Notes: generated by a model not told the origin, from the sequence alone. A stretch of 64,000 nucleotides of DNA from Shouchella hunanensis (GCF_028735875.1 NZ_CP117834.1:794001-858000), one strand, 5' to 3'. Positions 25,797 through 34,783 are shown, numbered from the stretch's first letter. A program made the numbers and translations.

Positions 25797-26479
25797 TACG
25801 AGCCCACCCGATACCCTAAGCCGCGAACGGTTATGATTAACCTAGGCTTTTGCGGATCGTCCTCAATCTTTTCTCTTAACCGTTTAATGTAAACTGTTAA
25901 TGTATTATCATGAACAAATTCACCTGCTGAATCCCATATCAGATGAAGCAATTGATCACGTGATAACACTTGACCGATGTGTTTAGCAAAAATCATGAGC
26001 AATCGAAACTCTAGTGCGGTCACATGAATTTCCTGCTGCTGTCTATACACTTTCCCTTCTAAGGGATGAATCTCAATTGGACCAAAAGGATACATTTCCG
26101 TTCTCTGACTTTGACGCTCATACCTTCTTAACACCGTCCTTAAACGACTTACTAACTCCTTCACGCGAAAGGGCTTTGTTATATAGTCATCTGCCCCCAT
26201 ATCTAACCCTTTCACAACATTCCCTTCATCATCTATCGCCGTTAAAAACAAAACAGGAATATCGCACTTTTGCTTCACTAAAGCACAAAGGTCATATCCT
26301 GTTCCATCTGGAAGATTAAGATCAAATAGACAAACATCAATTGTCTCCACATGATGTTGAATAAATGAAGCGGCTTTTTCCACTGTATTAAAAACGATGA
26401 CGTCGTATCCTTCTTGTTGAAGCGTGTACTCTAAACCTGACACAATGATGACATCATCTTCTACTAATAATAATTTCAC
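25796..26479 (-). CDS. OmpR/PhoB-family response regulator
   Basis: A 227-residue regulator with a receiver domain (acidic pocket E7-D8-D9, phosphorylation site D53 in LFDLNLPDG, K in ADDYITKPF) and a winged-helix DNA-binding domain (about 130-225, ending TVRGLGYRVG). First gene of the regulator-kinase-ATPase-permease unit, which it probably autoregulates in response to an antimicrobial or envelope signal. No clear regulator binding repeat was identified upstream. Confidence 0.93.
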   Translation of the reverse strand: MKLLLVEDDVIIVSGLEYTLQQEGYDVIVFNTVEKAASFIQHHVETIDVCLFDLNLPDGTGYDLCALVKQKCDIPVLFLTAIDDEGNVVKGLDMGADDYITKPFRVKELVSRLRTVLRRYERQSQRTEMYPFGPIEIHPLEGKVYRQQQEIHVTALEFRLLMIFAKHIGQVLSRDQLLHLIWDSAGEFVHDNTLTVYIKRLREKIEDDPQKPRLIITVRGLGYRVGS

Positions 26480-26524
26480 TCGAAACGCTTCCTTTTTTTG
26501 AAAAATTATGTCTCTTCCTTCATT

Positions 26525-26553
26525 ATCCTATTACATCTCGACGATTACTACAA
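26525..26553 (-). promoter_or_regulatory. Candidate promoter of the two-component/ABC unit
   Basis: On the minus strand TTGTAG, 17-nt spacer, TAGGAT, about 45 nt before the regulator ATG. The -10 is a moderate match. Confidence 0.4.
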
Positions 26554-26585
26554 TAATGTAAAAAGGACATAAAGAGAAAGGCTCT

Positions 26586-27629
26586 TTACATCCCATTGGT
26601 TTCCTCTTTAATCAAATCATGTAGTTCTGCTCGAATTCGACTGATCTCGCGATTCTCTCTACCAAAGTGAACGCGATTCGTCAGCAGGATCACACGAAGA
26701 CCATCTAGCGGGTCGAACCACATACTTGTGCCGGTAAAACCTGTATGCCCATACGAAAAAGATGTGAAATCAGCGCCACAAGAAGCGTATCCGTGATCTT
26801 TCATGATCCATCCTAATCCCCTGCGCTCATTTAACCCTTCTGTTCGACAACGCTTTGAATCCCTTACGACCGATTCACTAATGATGCTCTTTTCACCTAC
26901 TTTACCATTGCCTTCAATCATCCTCGCATATTTCTCTAAATCTTCAATTGTCGAGAACAGCCCAGCGTGGCCACTCACTCCACCGAGGAAGCGCGCATTT
27001 TCATCATGCACAATACCATTTAAATAGCGCTTGGTAGCGTTGTCCCATTCTGTGGAAGCAAAGTGTCCATCTATAGGATTAAATGAAGTCGCATTCATCG
27101 AAAGAGGTCGAAATAATTGTTCATTCGCGAATGTGACAAAATCTGTTTTTGTGACGTTTTCAACAATATGCTGAAGTAACATAAAATTCAAATCACTATA
27201 GATCACTCGTTTACCTGGTTGGTGCACAAGAGCCATTGCACCCATTTGGTCTACAACCGTCTGACCTTCACCACCTTCATAAAAAGGATAATGTGCCTGA
27301 AAACCAGATGTATGCGTCAGCAGGTGCTCTACAGTAATAGGATGTTTGTCTTCTTGAAAAGAAGGGAAAAAGCGGCTTATTTTCGTATCTAAATGTAAGA
27401 ATTGTTTATCCATTAATCGCAGTATTAATGGCAGGGTGACAACTACTTTTGTTAAGGAAGCTAAATCAAAACGCGTTTGAGTTGTCATCTTTTCTTTAAC
27501 GGGGTAATAGGTCGCATAACCAAATGCCTCACGCAAAAGGGTGCGATCTTTTTTTGAAATACTCAACACAACTCCTGGTATCGTCTGACGAGAAATCTCT
27601 TTTTCTAGATAACGTCTAACGTTTATCAT
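26586..27629 (-). CDS. Serine hydrolase, class C beta-lactamase/esterase family
   Basis: A 347-residue protein with the penicillin-binding-protein fold of class C type: nucleophile motif SLTK (S58-K61), a YSDLN motif (143-147) in place of YxN, and GHTGFTG near residue 293 in place of KTG. Relatives act as esterases, D-aminopeptidases or muropeptide-processing enzymes more often than as true beta-lactamases. There is no signal peptide or lipobox, so it is probably cytoplasmic. It stands alone after the two-component unit. Function beyond the fold is not determinable. Confidence 0.87.
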   Translation of the reverse strand: MINVRRYLEKEISRQTIPGVVLSISKKDRTLLREAFGYATYYPVKEKMTTQTRFDLASLTKVVVTLPLILRLMDKQFLHLDTKISRFFPSFQEDKHPITVEHLLTHTSGFQAHYPFYEGGEGQTVVDQMGAMALVHQPGKRVIYSDLNFMLLQHIVENVTKTDFVTFANEQLFRPLSMNATSFNPIDGHFASTEWDNATKRYLNGIVHDENARFLGGVSGHAGLFSTIEDLEKYARMIEGNGKVGEKSIISESVVRDSKRCRTEGLNERRGLGWIMKDHGYASCGADFTSFSYGHTGFTGTSMWFDPLDGLRVILLTNRVHFGRENREISRIRAELHDLIKEETNGM

Positions 27630-27733
27630 CCTACCACCTCTTCTTTTTAATTTTTACGCTTCATGTACGTAAGTAAGTAAAAGGAATTCAATGATTTTTA
27701 CCGAATAATAAGTATGAGAAAGGCGGGATACAT

Positions 27734-28189
27734 ATGAGTGACATGCTTGTAGCTCTTTACTCTTTACCCAAGGAATCCATTCCGGCAAACCTTATTGTCA
27801 GGCGCGCTTTAGCTCCAGAAAAAACAGTCGTCTTGAATTGGATTAAAGCAAATTTTAGTCAAGGCTGGGCAGATGAATGCGATGTCGCATTTAGCCGCGA
27901 GCCAGTATCATGCTTCCTCGCGATTCAACACGAACAATTAATTGGCTTTGCGTGCTATGATGCTACGTTAAAGAATTATTTTGGACCGACTGGTGTTCAT
28001 GAGTCAGCAAGAGGAGCAGGCGCTGGTAAAGCTTTACTACTACGTTCACTCCATGCGATGAAAGACGCTGGTTATGGGTATGCCATTATCGGTGGTGTTG
28101 GACCAGCAGAATTTTACGAAAAATCGGTGGGTGCAACGCTCATCAAAGAATCTAGTCCAGGCATGTACAAGGGGCTGTTAAAAGACTAA
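27734..28189 (+). CDS. GNAT-family N-acetyltransferase
   Basis: A 151-residue acetyltransferase with the acetyl-CoA loop ESARGAGAGKALLL (about 105-118) and the usual beta-bulge and helix order. The substrate is unknown. The N-terminal ~20 residues precede the fold start (LIVRRALAPEKTVVL). GCGGGATA-like sequence, a modest RBS, precedes the ATG. Monocistronic; the downstream terminator is shared with the convergent tetR gene. Confidence 0.85.
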   Translation: MSDMLVALYSLPKESIPANLIVRRALAPEKTVVLNWIKANFSQGWADECDVAFSREPVSCFLAIQHEQLIGFACYDATLKNYFGPTGVHESARGAGAGKALLLRSLHAMKDAGYGYAIIGGVGPAEFYEKSVGATLIKESSPGMYKGLLKD

Positions 28190-28279
28190 CGTACTCCTAT
28201 GTTCATTGGAAACAGACGATAGTGAAGATGGTATAGCCTTTAAAAGGCATATGGGGTACCGTAACGAACACCGCTAGTC

Positions 28280-28314
28280 AAAAAGCTCACCAACATAAAC
28301 TGCTGGTGAGCTTT
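28280..28314. terminator. Bidirectional terminator between GNAT and tetR
   Basis: Stem AAAAGCTCACCA / TGGTGAGCTTTT with an 11-nt loop. It touches the tetR stop codon and has T-runs on both strands. Confidence 0.8.
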
Positions 28315-28940
28315 TACGCTTGTTTCATTAGTGGTAAAAGAATAGGCATCATTAGCGTATCAACTATCCGTTCAATATAGGCCCGATCGAATGGTTTTCC
28401 AATAAGGAAAATTCGATACGTTATTAAGGCGGGACCGATGTCAGCTAATAAATCCAAATCCGTTTGCTTTAGTTCGCAGCCGTTTTTTAAAAAAGGATTT
28501 ACAATCGATTCAATCGTACGTCGATGGCGTTGGTAAAAATCATTGTGAAGCCCTTTTTCTAATTCTTTGTTATGAGGAATTGCCGATCCAATCGCAGTTA
28601 GTGCTTTTTGATGATGCTCGTGATCACCACGAAATACAAGACATAGTAAATCAATTAATTGATCACGTAACGTTTTACTATAATCAAGCTTTTCACAGAG
28701 TGTCTTAAATGGACTGATTGAGGCAGAGGCATCAATGACTAAAGCTTCCTTAGAAGACCAACGTCTATAAATCGTTGCTTTTCCTACCTTAGCCTTTGCT
28801 GCAACTGCTTCTATTGTTAATCCGTCATAACCAACATCCGCCAACATATTAAGAGTGGCCTCTAATATCACTTGGTTTCGCGTTAAATCCATTGGTCTGC
28901 CTCTTTTTATTTCTTCGCTTGCATTCTCCGATGCCGTCAA
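28314..28940 (-). CDS. TetR-family repressor
   Basis: A 208-residue regulator with an N-terminal TetR HTH (about 20-66: [29 protein letters not shown] then [14 protein letters not shown]). The C-terminal ligand domain resembles the TetR_C group that pairs with drug exporters. It is divergent from the DHA2 exporter gene, its likely target. The minus-strand promoter has TTGTCA, 17 nt, TACACT with an extended TGC, and is flanked by copies of a TATGAAAC half-site that may form its operator. Confidence 0.9.
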   Translation of the reverse strand: MTASENASEEIKRGRPMDLTRNQVILEATLNMLADVGYDGLTIEAVAAKAKVGKATIYRRWSSKEALVIDASASISPFKTLCEKLDYSKTLRDQLIDLLCLVFRGDHEHHQKALTAIGSAIPHNKELEKGLHNDFYQRHRRTIESIVNPFLKNGCELKQTDLDLLADIGPALITYRIFLIGKPFDRAYIERIVDTLMMPILLPLMKQA

Positions 28941-28977
28941 GGACTTGCCCCCTCCTTTTCTATCATCTCTGTTTCAT

Positions 28978-29006
28978 AGTGTAGCACTCAAAAATTCCCA
29001 TGACAA
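28978..29006 (-). promoter_or_regulatory. tetR promoter with flanking TATGAAAC half-sites
   Basis: TTGTCA-N17-TACACT with an extended -10 (TGC). CTGTTTCATAG (28970-28980) and TTATGAAACTG (29011-29021) form an imperfect inverted repeat bracketing the promoter. GAAAC-N6-GTTTC at 29015-29030 is a further dyad. These are operator candidates for the TetR protein. Confidence 0.55.
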
Positions 29007-29099
29007 TTATTTATGAAACTGTTGCGTTTCGAAAATGATGATGATAAGCTAATTTAGCTGAACAAAAGGGTTCGTATATTTATTCAAGGGGGTATCTTT

Positions 29100-30578
29100 A
29101 TGGCAATCGTTGCTGAGGGTAGTGGTGCAGCAAATGAACCAAATAAGCAAGCTGTCAATCCAATACCAATTATTGCTGTTCTTCTTTCTGGTGCCTTCGT
29201 TGCCATTTTAAGTGAGACGATTCTTAACGTCGCATTAAATGCAATTATGGCTGATTTTGGCATTCAATCTAGTACAGCCCAGTGGCTCGTGACAGGGTAT
29301 ATGCTTGTCATTGGAACACTGATTCCTATATCCGCTTATTTTATGCAGCGGTTTACAACAAGGCAGTTATTTATTACAGCAATGACGTTGTTTTGTACTG
29401 GAACATTGGTTGCTGGTTTAAGCCCCTTCTTTACTCTCTTACTTCTAGGGCGCTTAACACAAGCTGTAGGTACAGCTATTATGATTCCATTGCTTATTAA
29501 CATTATTTTAGCAGTCATTCCGATTGAAAAACGTGGTGCCTCAATGGGTATGGTTGGCTTAGTTATCATGTTTGCACCGGCAATTGGTCCGACTGTATCA
29601 GGTGTCATCGTAGAAAATCTATCTTGGCGCTGGTTATTCTTTATTATTCTTCCTATTGCGTTAGGCTCTCTCTTATTTGGAATAAAGGTGTTAACAAATA
29701 TAGCCGAAGTATCGAAACCAAAACTTGATATATTATCATTTCTACTATCAACACTTGGTTTTGGGGGAGTCGTTTATGGCTTTAGTGCAGCCGGAAAAGG
29801 AGATGCGAGCTTTGCAGATCCAGCTGTATTTACCTTCTTAATCGTCGGTTTTGTTTCGTTAGGGATTTTTGTCTTTCGACAACTTAAACTTGAATCACCG
29901 TTATTAGATGTACGGGTATTCCGGTACCCTATGTTCACCATCGGCCTTCTCATGGTGATGATGGTCATGATGACGATGTTTGCAATGATGCTAGTCATGC
30001 CCATTTATATGCAAGGAGCACTAGCATTCACGCCCATTATTGCAGGACTTGTTATGCTTCCAGGTGGATTATTAAATGGGGCAATGTCACCTATCATGGG
30101 GCGTTTGTTTGATAAATTCGGACCACGTCCGTTATTAATACCAGGAACAATTATTTTAGCAACGATTGTATTTACGTATCGGTTTACGGTTCCTGGTGTA
30201 CCTGTTTGGATTGTCATTGTCCAGCAAGCCATTCTTATGATTGCTGTTGCAATGATTATGATGCCTGCGCAAACCAATGGCTTAAACCAAATACCAGAGA
30301 AGCTGTATCCACATGGAACAGCCATAATGAACACCCTCATGCAAGTATCTGGCGCTATTGGTGCGGCACTGTTTATTTCCGTAATGGAGACAGGTCAGCA
30401 AAGTTACCTAAATGATCAAGGTACAACACTAGCTGAAGCAACGGAAGGTCAAGTTGTGGAAGCCTTAACTTATGGCTCTCAACAAAGTTTCTCTACTGGT
30501 TTTTATATGGCAATTATTACAATCATATTGGCCCTACTCGTTAAAAGAACCACACAAACAAAAAAGACAAACGGTTAA
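29100..30578 (+). CDS. MFS multidrug exporter, DHA2 (EmrB/QacA) family
   Basis: A 492-residue proton-driven efflux pump with about 14 hydrophobic segments. Motif C-like GPTVSGVIVENLSWRWLFFI (about 163-182) and the QWLVTGYMLVIGTLIPISAY start identify the DHA2 drug:H+ antiporter group. The ATG is preceded by AAGGGGG. It is divergent from a TetR regulator, so it is probably induced by a toxic compound. The final codons overlap the terminator stem. Confidence 0.92.
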   Translation: MAIVAEGSGAANEPNKQAVNPIPIIAVLLSGAFVAILSETILNVALNAIMADFGIQSSTAQWLVTGYMLVIGTLIPISAYFMQRFTTRQLFITAMTLFCTGTLVAGLSPFFTLLLLGRLTQAVGTAIMIPLLINIILAVIPIEKRGASMGMVGLVIMFAPAIGPTVSGVIVENLSWRWLFFIILPIALGSLLFGIKVLTNIAEVSKPKLDILSFLLSTLGFGGVVYGFSAAGKGDASFADPAVFTFLIVGFVSLGIFVFRQLKLESPLLDVRVFRYPMFTIGLLMVMMVMMTMFAMMLVMPIYMQGALAFTPIIAGLVMLPGGLLNGAMSPIMGRLFDKFGPRPLLIPGTIILATIVFTYRFTVPGVPVWIVIVQQAILMIAVAMIMMPAQTNGLNQIPEKLYPHGTAIMNTLMQVSGAIGAALFISVMETGQQSYLNDQGTTLAEATEGQVVEALTYGSQQSFSTGFYMAIITIILALLVKRTTQTKKTNG

Positions 30579-30592
30579 CCGTTTGTCTTTTT
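30561..30592 (+). terminator. DHA2 exporter terminator
   Basis: A 14-bp perfect stem AAAAAGACAAACGG / CCGTTTGTCTTTTT with a 4-nt loop. It contains the exporter stop codon. Confidence 0.85.
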
Positions 30593-31044
30593 GTTTGCAT
30601 TCGATTCGACACTATCATTTTAAGATGAGGAAAAAGAAAAGCATGCGAAAGTGTTTCTGAGCTTAATGGCTCTTACGAGAGAACCAAAACAGAGTGCTAT
30701 GTAACGTTAAGACGTCACTTAATTGATTACGATGAAGGCTCTACATACTGGAAGAGCCGCTAGACAGACACTTCGTTGCTCGTTCGACATTAGCAACAAA
30801 CAATTGCTTTTCTGAAAAGGAGCACAGATGATATACTTCAGGGGTTGTTGTATCATTCTTCACTTTTTTTTACAATAAACAAAGCTATTTCTCAGGGTTT
30901 AGCGAAATAATGGTTTATTGCGAGAAATTTCTCATTTATTTCCTGGGGAATACCGTCGAACAGATATACACAGGAATCTGTTTTATCATTCTCCGACAAG
31001 ATCTTTTATAATCATGTCGTTTAGTTGCTTGAAAGGTGTTTTTT
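30593..31044. other. 450-bp gap, no convincing gene
   Basis: No reliable CDS. It contains a hairpin GGCTCT-N9-AGAGCC, a perfect 12-bp palindrome GAGAAATTTCTC near 30942, and a 16-codon ORF (30828-30878) with AAGGAG 5 nt before ATG that is too short to call. A TATAAT at 31007-31012 probably belongs to the vanZ promoter; its -35 is poor. Confidence 0.5.
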
Positions 31045-31497
31045 ATGAAAAAAATTAGTAGCTGGTGTGCAGTTATTATTTGGATGGCTTTAATCTTTTA
31101 CCTCTCTCACCAACCTGGAGGGGAATCATCTCATTTAAGCGGTGGCGTTCTTACATTCATTCATGCGCTCATCCCCATGTTTGACTTGCATGAAAATGAA
31201 TGGATTCATACATTTGTAAGAAAAGGCGCACATCTTGGAGCATACCTTATTCTTGGTGCGCTATTTATGATTGCTCTTCGTTCTAGTTATCAAACAACTC
31301 TGCGTAAAAGAGCCTTTATAGCATTTATTAGTAGCTTTCTTTATGCTATTTCTGATGAAGTTCATCAATTGTTTGTTCCAGGTCGAAGTGGACAAGCAAC
31401 TGATGTTCTCATTGATAGTTTAGGCGCGGCGATTGGAATCGGTATTTATTTAGCTATTTCAAGATTTATGAGCAGCAGAAACCGTTCTCCTCGATAA
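31045..31497 (+). CDS. VanZ-family membrane protein
   Basis: A 150-residue protein with about four membrane helices. Characteristic VanZ elements are YLSHQPG near residue 20, FVRKGAHLGAYLILGAL (about 62-78), and SDEVHQLFVPGRSGQATDVLIDSLGA toward the C-terminus. VanZ relatives give low-level teicoplanin resistance in some enterococci; in most bacilli the role is unknown. The start at MKKISSW was chosen for GAAAGGTG about 6 nt upstream. Followed by a phosphatase gene 66 nt downstream. Confidence 0.88.
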   Translation: MKKISSWCAVIIWMALIFYLSHQPGGESSHLSGGVLTFIHALIPMFDLHENEWIHTFVRKGAHLGAYLILGALFMIALRSSYQTTLRKRAFIAFISSFLYAISDEVHQLFVPGRSGQATDVLIDSLGAAIGIGIYLAISRFMSSRNRSPR

Positions 31498-31563
31498 ACA
31501 ATCAAGAACTACATAACTCCATATCATTTTTGCTATAATGAAAAGAAAAAGGACGGGTTCTAT

Positions 31564-32256
31564 TTGAAGAATGTATTTGTGGTGGGTGATATTCACGGTT
31601 GCTTTGATGAGCTCAATGAATTGTTACAGCATTGGGACAAGGAACAAGATCAACTCGTCTTCTTAGGCGATTATATTGATCGCGGGAAAGACTCACGAAA
31701 AGTACTTGAGTTCATTCAAAACCTTGTTCAAACAGATGGAGCAATTGCGCTAAAGGGAAATCATGAACGAATGTTTATTGATTGGCTTAACGAATGGCAA
31801 ACAGAACGTTTTATTCGTAACGGGGGAAAAGAAACGATTTATTCACTTCTAGGTACTGATACAGAAATAGATGAACGTCGTGCTATTGCAGAGGCGTATC
31901 CTCAAACGATTCATTTCCTAAAGAATCTCCCACTTTACTACGAATGGGGTGACTATTTATTCGTTCATGCAGGTATTAACCCAGCCCTACCGGATTGGAA
32001 ACAAAATACTGAACATGATTTACTTTGGATAAGAGACGCCTTTCACTATCAAACAAATCCGACCACCAAAGTCATTATCTTTGGCCATACACCTGTTCAA
32101 ATGCTTCATCCTGAACCGCAGAGTCAACCCTGGATTTCATCTTGCACAACAAAGATTGGAATGGACGGTGGTCTTGTATTTGGTGGGAAGCTCCTTGGTC
32201 TTCGAGTATCATCAACAGGTACGTATGAATGGTTTGAGCAACAAAAGCACGAATAG
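31564..32256 (+). CDS. PPP-family metallophosphatase (PrpE/ApaH-like)
   Basis: A 230-residue calcineurin-like phosphatase with all the metal motifs: GDIHGCFDEL (residues ~8-17), GDYIDRG (~39), KGNHERM (~66) and FGHTP (~172). Relatives include protein serine/threonine/tyrosine phosphatases and Ap4A hydrolases (B. subtilis PrpE). The start is TTG with AAGGACGGG upstream. It is independent of vanZ by a 66-nt gap. Protein versus dinucleotide substrate cannot be decided here. Confidence 0.88.
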   Translation: MKNVFVVGDIHGCFDELNELLQHWDKEQDQLVFLGDYIDRGKDSRKVLEFIQNLVQTDGAIALKGNHERMFIDWLNEWQTERFIRNGGKETIYSLLGTDTEIDERRAIAEAYPQTIHFLKNLPLYYEWGDYLFVHAGINPALPDWKQNTEHDLLWIRDAFHYQTNPTTKVIIFGHTPVQMLHPEPQSQPWISSCTTKIGMDGGLVFGGKLLGLRVSSTGTYEWFEQQKHE

Positions 32257-32268
32257 TTCGTTCACAGG

Positions 32269-32295
32269 AAGCTTGGGTGTTTCCCAAGCTTTTTA
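32269..32295 (+). terminator. Phosphatase gene terminator
   Basis: Perfect 9-bp stem AAGCTTGGG / CCCAAGCTT with a 5-nt loop and a T-run. The remaining 270 bp before the next gene show nothing else that I can support. Confidence 0.85.
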
Positions 32296-32566
32296 AATAA
32301 AATTTGAAACGCTTTCCTTCGCTCCCTTTCTACTATTGTCATTGCCATCTATAAAGACATAATTATAAAAATGTTATGACTATAGGAGTATCTCTGGTAA
32401 TATTTAGTAAAAACCTAAGAGAAACGTCTTTTTTTAATTCGTATGTTACACTGTTGTAAAGAAACTGAAATGAAACATCCTTTCTTCTCCATTTATACAC
32501 ATTCTTTCATAATCACCCAACTCTCACCTCTTTTTTTTCTTTTTATCCCCCCTTATAGTAAGGCTT

Positions 32567-33193
32567 ATGAAAACATTACTCACTTTTTTTACTACACTTT
32601 TATTGTCTGTCACTTTAGTCTATGGTTTTTCATCAGAAGCAAAGGCAGCGTCAACACACACTGTTCAATCTGGTGATACAATGTGGAAAATTGCGGTTCG
32701 CTACCAAATTGGTGTTCAAGAAATAATTGATGCGAATCCACAGCTTTCCAACCCAAATGTGATTTATCCGGGTCAAACGATTCAGCTTCCTACTCAGCAG
32801 TCTCAAGAACAATCCATTGAACAAGAAGTCGTTCGTCTCGTTAATGCAGAACGTGCAAAGCATGGTTTGCAGCCTTTAAAAGAAAATTGGGAACTTTCCC
32901 GTGTTGCCCGATTTAAATCAGCTGATATGCGAGATAAGAACTATTTTAGTCACACATCTCCTACATACGGAAGTCCACATCAAATGATTCGCGATTTCGG
33001 CATTCAATACCGTGCTTCAGGGGAAAACATCGCTGCTGGTCAAACAACTGCACAAGCTGTGTTTAATTCTTGGATGAATAGCTCAGGGCACCGACAAAAT
33101 ATATTGTCTCCAACCTATACTGAAATTGGCGTTGGTTATGCGGAAGGAGGCTCTTATCGTCACTATTGGACGCAAATGTTCATTAGTCGATAA
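32567..33193 (+). CDS. Secreted LysM + CAP/SCP domain protein (YkwD-like)
   Basis: A 208-residue exported protein. It has a signal peptide (about 1-27, cleavage near SEAKAAS), one LysM peptidoglycan-binding domain (THTVQSGDTMWKIAVRY to YPGQTIQLP, about 31-74) and a CAP domain (about 85-205) with VRLVNAERAKHGLQPL, NYFSHTSPTYGSP, SGENIAAGQ and SSGHRQNILSP. Bacterial CAP proteins of this kind are sporulation- or wall-associated and lack a proven activity. The RBS is weak (AAGG 3 nt before ATG), so expression may be low or the start slightly different. Confidence 0.92.
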   Translation: MKTLLTFFTTLLLSVTLVYGFSSEAKAASTHTVQSGDTMWKIAVRYQIGVQEIIDANPQLSNPNVIYPGQTIQLPTQQSQEQSIEQEVVRLVNAERAKHGLQPLKENWELSRVARFKSADMRDKNYFSHTSPTYGSPHQMIRDFGIQYRASGENIAAGQTTAQAVFNSWMNSSGHRQNILSPTYTEIGVGYAEGGSYRHYWTQMFISR

Positions 33194-33195
33194 AG

Positions 33196-33229
33196 AAAGG
33201 CGATTGTGGTTTACCACATCGCTTTTTTT
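33196..33229 (+). terminator. LysM-CAP gene terminator
   Basis: Imperfect stem GGCGATTGTGG / CCACATCGCT with one bulge, then a 7-nt T-run. Confidence 0.7.
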
Positions 33230-33292
33230 ATTTATCTAAGTTCACGTATAGTCTTAATAGAATAGGAAAGAGTAACGAATGAGGTGGTAAAT

Positions 33293-33721
33293 GTGCATTC
33301 TCAACTAAAAATAGTCGTTCTTTTACTTGTATGTATCTTGGTCATTCGGCAACCAATTGCTATGGCAGCAACACCGATAGAAGTTTTTTCCTTAGACGAA
33401 GAAAAAGTGGTTTATCAAACAGGAGGTACCCTTAAAGCACAGCATACAGCACAACAATTCATTCAATCCATTGACGGTTTAGTGACGGCCATTAACCCAC
33501 TTCCGCCATCAGGATATTTGATAAAAGTAACGTTTGATCAACCATATCTCGTGAAAAATTATTGGTTTGATGCAACGGTTACGCAAGCAGTCTTTGTATA
33601 TGAAAAGGATCATCCCAGCTCTGTTATGCTGATAAATGAGGATAATCAATCTGTTTTTTTCACACTTAGTCGAAATGTTGAGGAATTTTTTACAATTATT
33701 CAATTTAAACCTACTTCATAA
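33293..33721 (+). CDS. Small secreted protein of unknown function
   Basis: A 142-residue protein that I do not recognise. Residues 1-26 form a signal peptide (VVLLLVCILVIRQPIAMAA). The mature ~115 residues are beta-rich with a long pattern of alternating hydrophobic residues (YLIKVTFDQPYLVKN; TQAVFVYEKD). The start is GTG with GAGGTGG 5 nt upstream; an upstream in-frame GTG overlaps that site. No terminator immediately follows, and the next gene is convergent about 300 bp away. Confidence 0.65.
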   Translation: MHSQLKIVVLLLVCILVIRQPIAMAATPIEVFSLDEEKVVYQTGGTLKAQHTAQQFIQSIDGLVTAINPLPPSGYLIKVTFDQPYLVKNYWFDATVTQAVFVYEKDHPSSVMLINEDNQSVFFTLSRNVEEFFTIIQFKPTS

Positions 33722-33998
33722 TAACTCGAGTTGTATCGTAGGCGCTTGTCTTATTTTTCGAAATAGTAGGTGTTTGGTCGTTCAAAGTGTGTTCCCCTTA
33801 CATATAGTGCTAATGTGAGCTTGACTTATTGCTCACGTGGATGAACAAAACTGCCAGCGTTATGAAAGTCCAATAGGATATAAAAGCCTGAAATCATTCC
33901 CCTCTTTTTACAGAAAAAGATCACTTCTCGCTTTTATATGATGTAGGAACTTTTGACTATGCTACCCATCTTGCAAACTCATGTTAAAGGACCTCCTC
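33722..33998. other. Intergenic gap between convergent genes
   Basis: No ORF with a usable RBS. A hairpin GTGAGC-N10-GCTCAC lies near 33815-33838 without a T-run. Nothing else supported. Confidence 0.4.
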
Positions 33999-34029
33999 AA
34001 AAGGAAGCGAACCGCCTTCGCTTCCTTTT
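33999..34029 (-). terminator. AviRa-like gene terminator
   Basis: A 13-bp perfect stem AAAAGGAAGCGAA / TTCGCTTCCTTTT with a 5-nt loop, T-rich on both strands; it overlaps the stop codon region. Confidence 0.85.
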
Positions 34030-34783
34030 AATTTTGTACCATATGACGGTCTATAGGCTGGAGGAAAGTCACTTTCCGCTTACCGTGCTTTACAACTTTA
34101 AGACGGCGAAAAGAAGTGTGTTCAATTAAGGTTGATTTGTCACTCACAATGGCAACAACGCCATTAGTGGCTAAGACACCGTAAAGATTTTGAAGCATCT
34201 GCTCGACTGGTGAGAGGGCGTTTGAATCCCAGCTAACCAGTTCACCATATGGAAGATCAGCTATCACGATCTGAACCTCTTTAAGCTTCGGGACTTCCTT
34301 AACTGCGATATTAAATTGAAAAATTTCTCCTTGCACCTCTCCTGTTTTGTCCAAATAGCTTTTTAGGCGGTCAGCACTCTTTAGTGCCTCTGCATGAGCA
34401 CTCTTGTTATATAGCTTGAAATCCTTTTCTAATTTTCTTTTCCGTTGTGCTAATCCCTCATAAGTAAGTAAATGTAAATTAGATTGTCCTGTTTCAATAA
34501 TAGTTTTGTTACTATCCGAACCATATAGCGTTTGTATAGAATCACCGTGTAAAAATCCAATTGCAGTAAGAAGATGTGCTCCACCACAACAAGGGTCATA
34601 CACCGTTAACTGTGTTTGTTTCTGAAGATAGGAACGGCTTATTTGAAAAATTTCACTCGTTAATCGTATAGGAAACCCTGTTGATCCAGGCGCATTATAA
34701 AGAACACGACCACTTGCAAAATCGCTAAAATCTCTTTTAACCGTTTCATATGTAAATTGCATATTCGCTTCAACTCTCCCCAT
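34028..34783 (-). CDS. AviRa-like rRNA (guanine) methyltransferase
   Basis: SAM-dependent methyltransferase of about 251 residues. It matches the layout of AviRa, the avilamycin-resistance enzyme that methylates a guanine in 23S rRNA domain V: VLYNAPGSTGFPIRLTSEIF, the SAM motif YDPCCGGAHLLTAIGFLHG, the acidic GSDSN after it, and the catalytic ADLPYGELVSW. The start is uncertain: the frame is open to 34828, and MGRVEANMQF is my choice although its RBS is weak. It is divergent from an MBL gene. Whether it confers antibiotic resistance or is a housekeeping modifier is unknown. Confidence 0.75.
   Translation of the reverse strand: MGRVEANMQFTYETVKRDFSDFASGRVLYNAPGSTGFPIRLTSEIFQISRSYLQKQTQLTVYDPCCGGAHLLTAIGFLHGDSIQTLYGSDSNKTIIETGQSNLHLLTYEGLAQRKRKLEKDFKLYNKSAHAEALKSADRLKSYLDKTGEVQGEIFQFNIAVKEVPKLKEVQIVIADLPYGELVSWDSNALSPVEQMLQNLYGVLATNGVVAIVSDKSTLIEHTSFRRLKVVKHGKRKVTFLQPIDRHMVQN

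Noticed and set aside
30828-30878. 16-codon ORF with AAGGAG before ATG
   Set aside because: Too short and without any conserved pattern; may be chance in an AT-rich gap.
33813-33838. GTGAGC-N10-GCTCAC hairpin
   Set aside because: No T-run or promoter context; not enough to call a terminator or operator.
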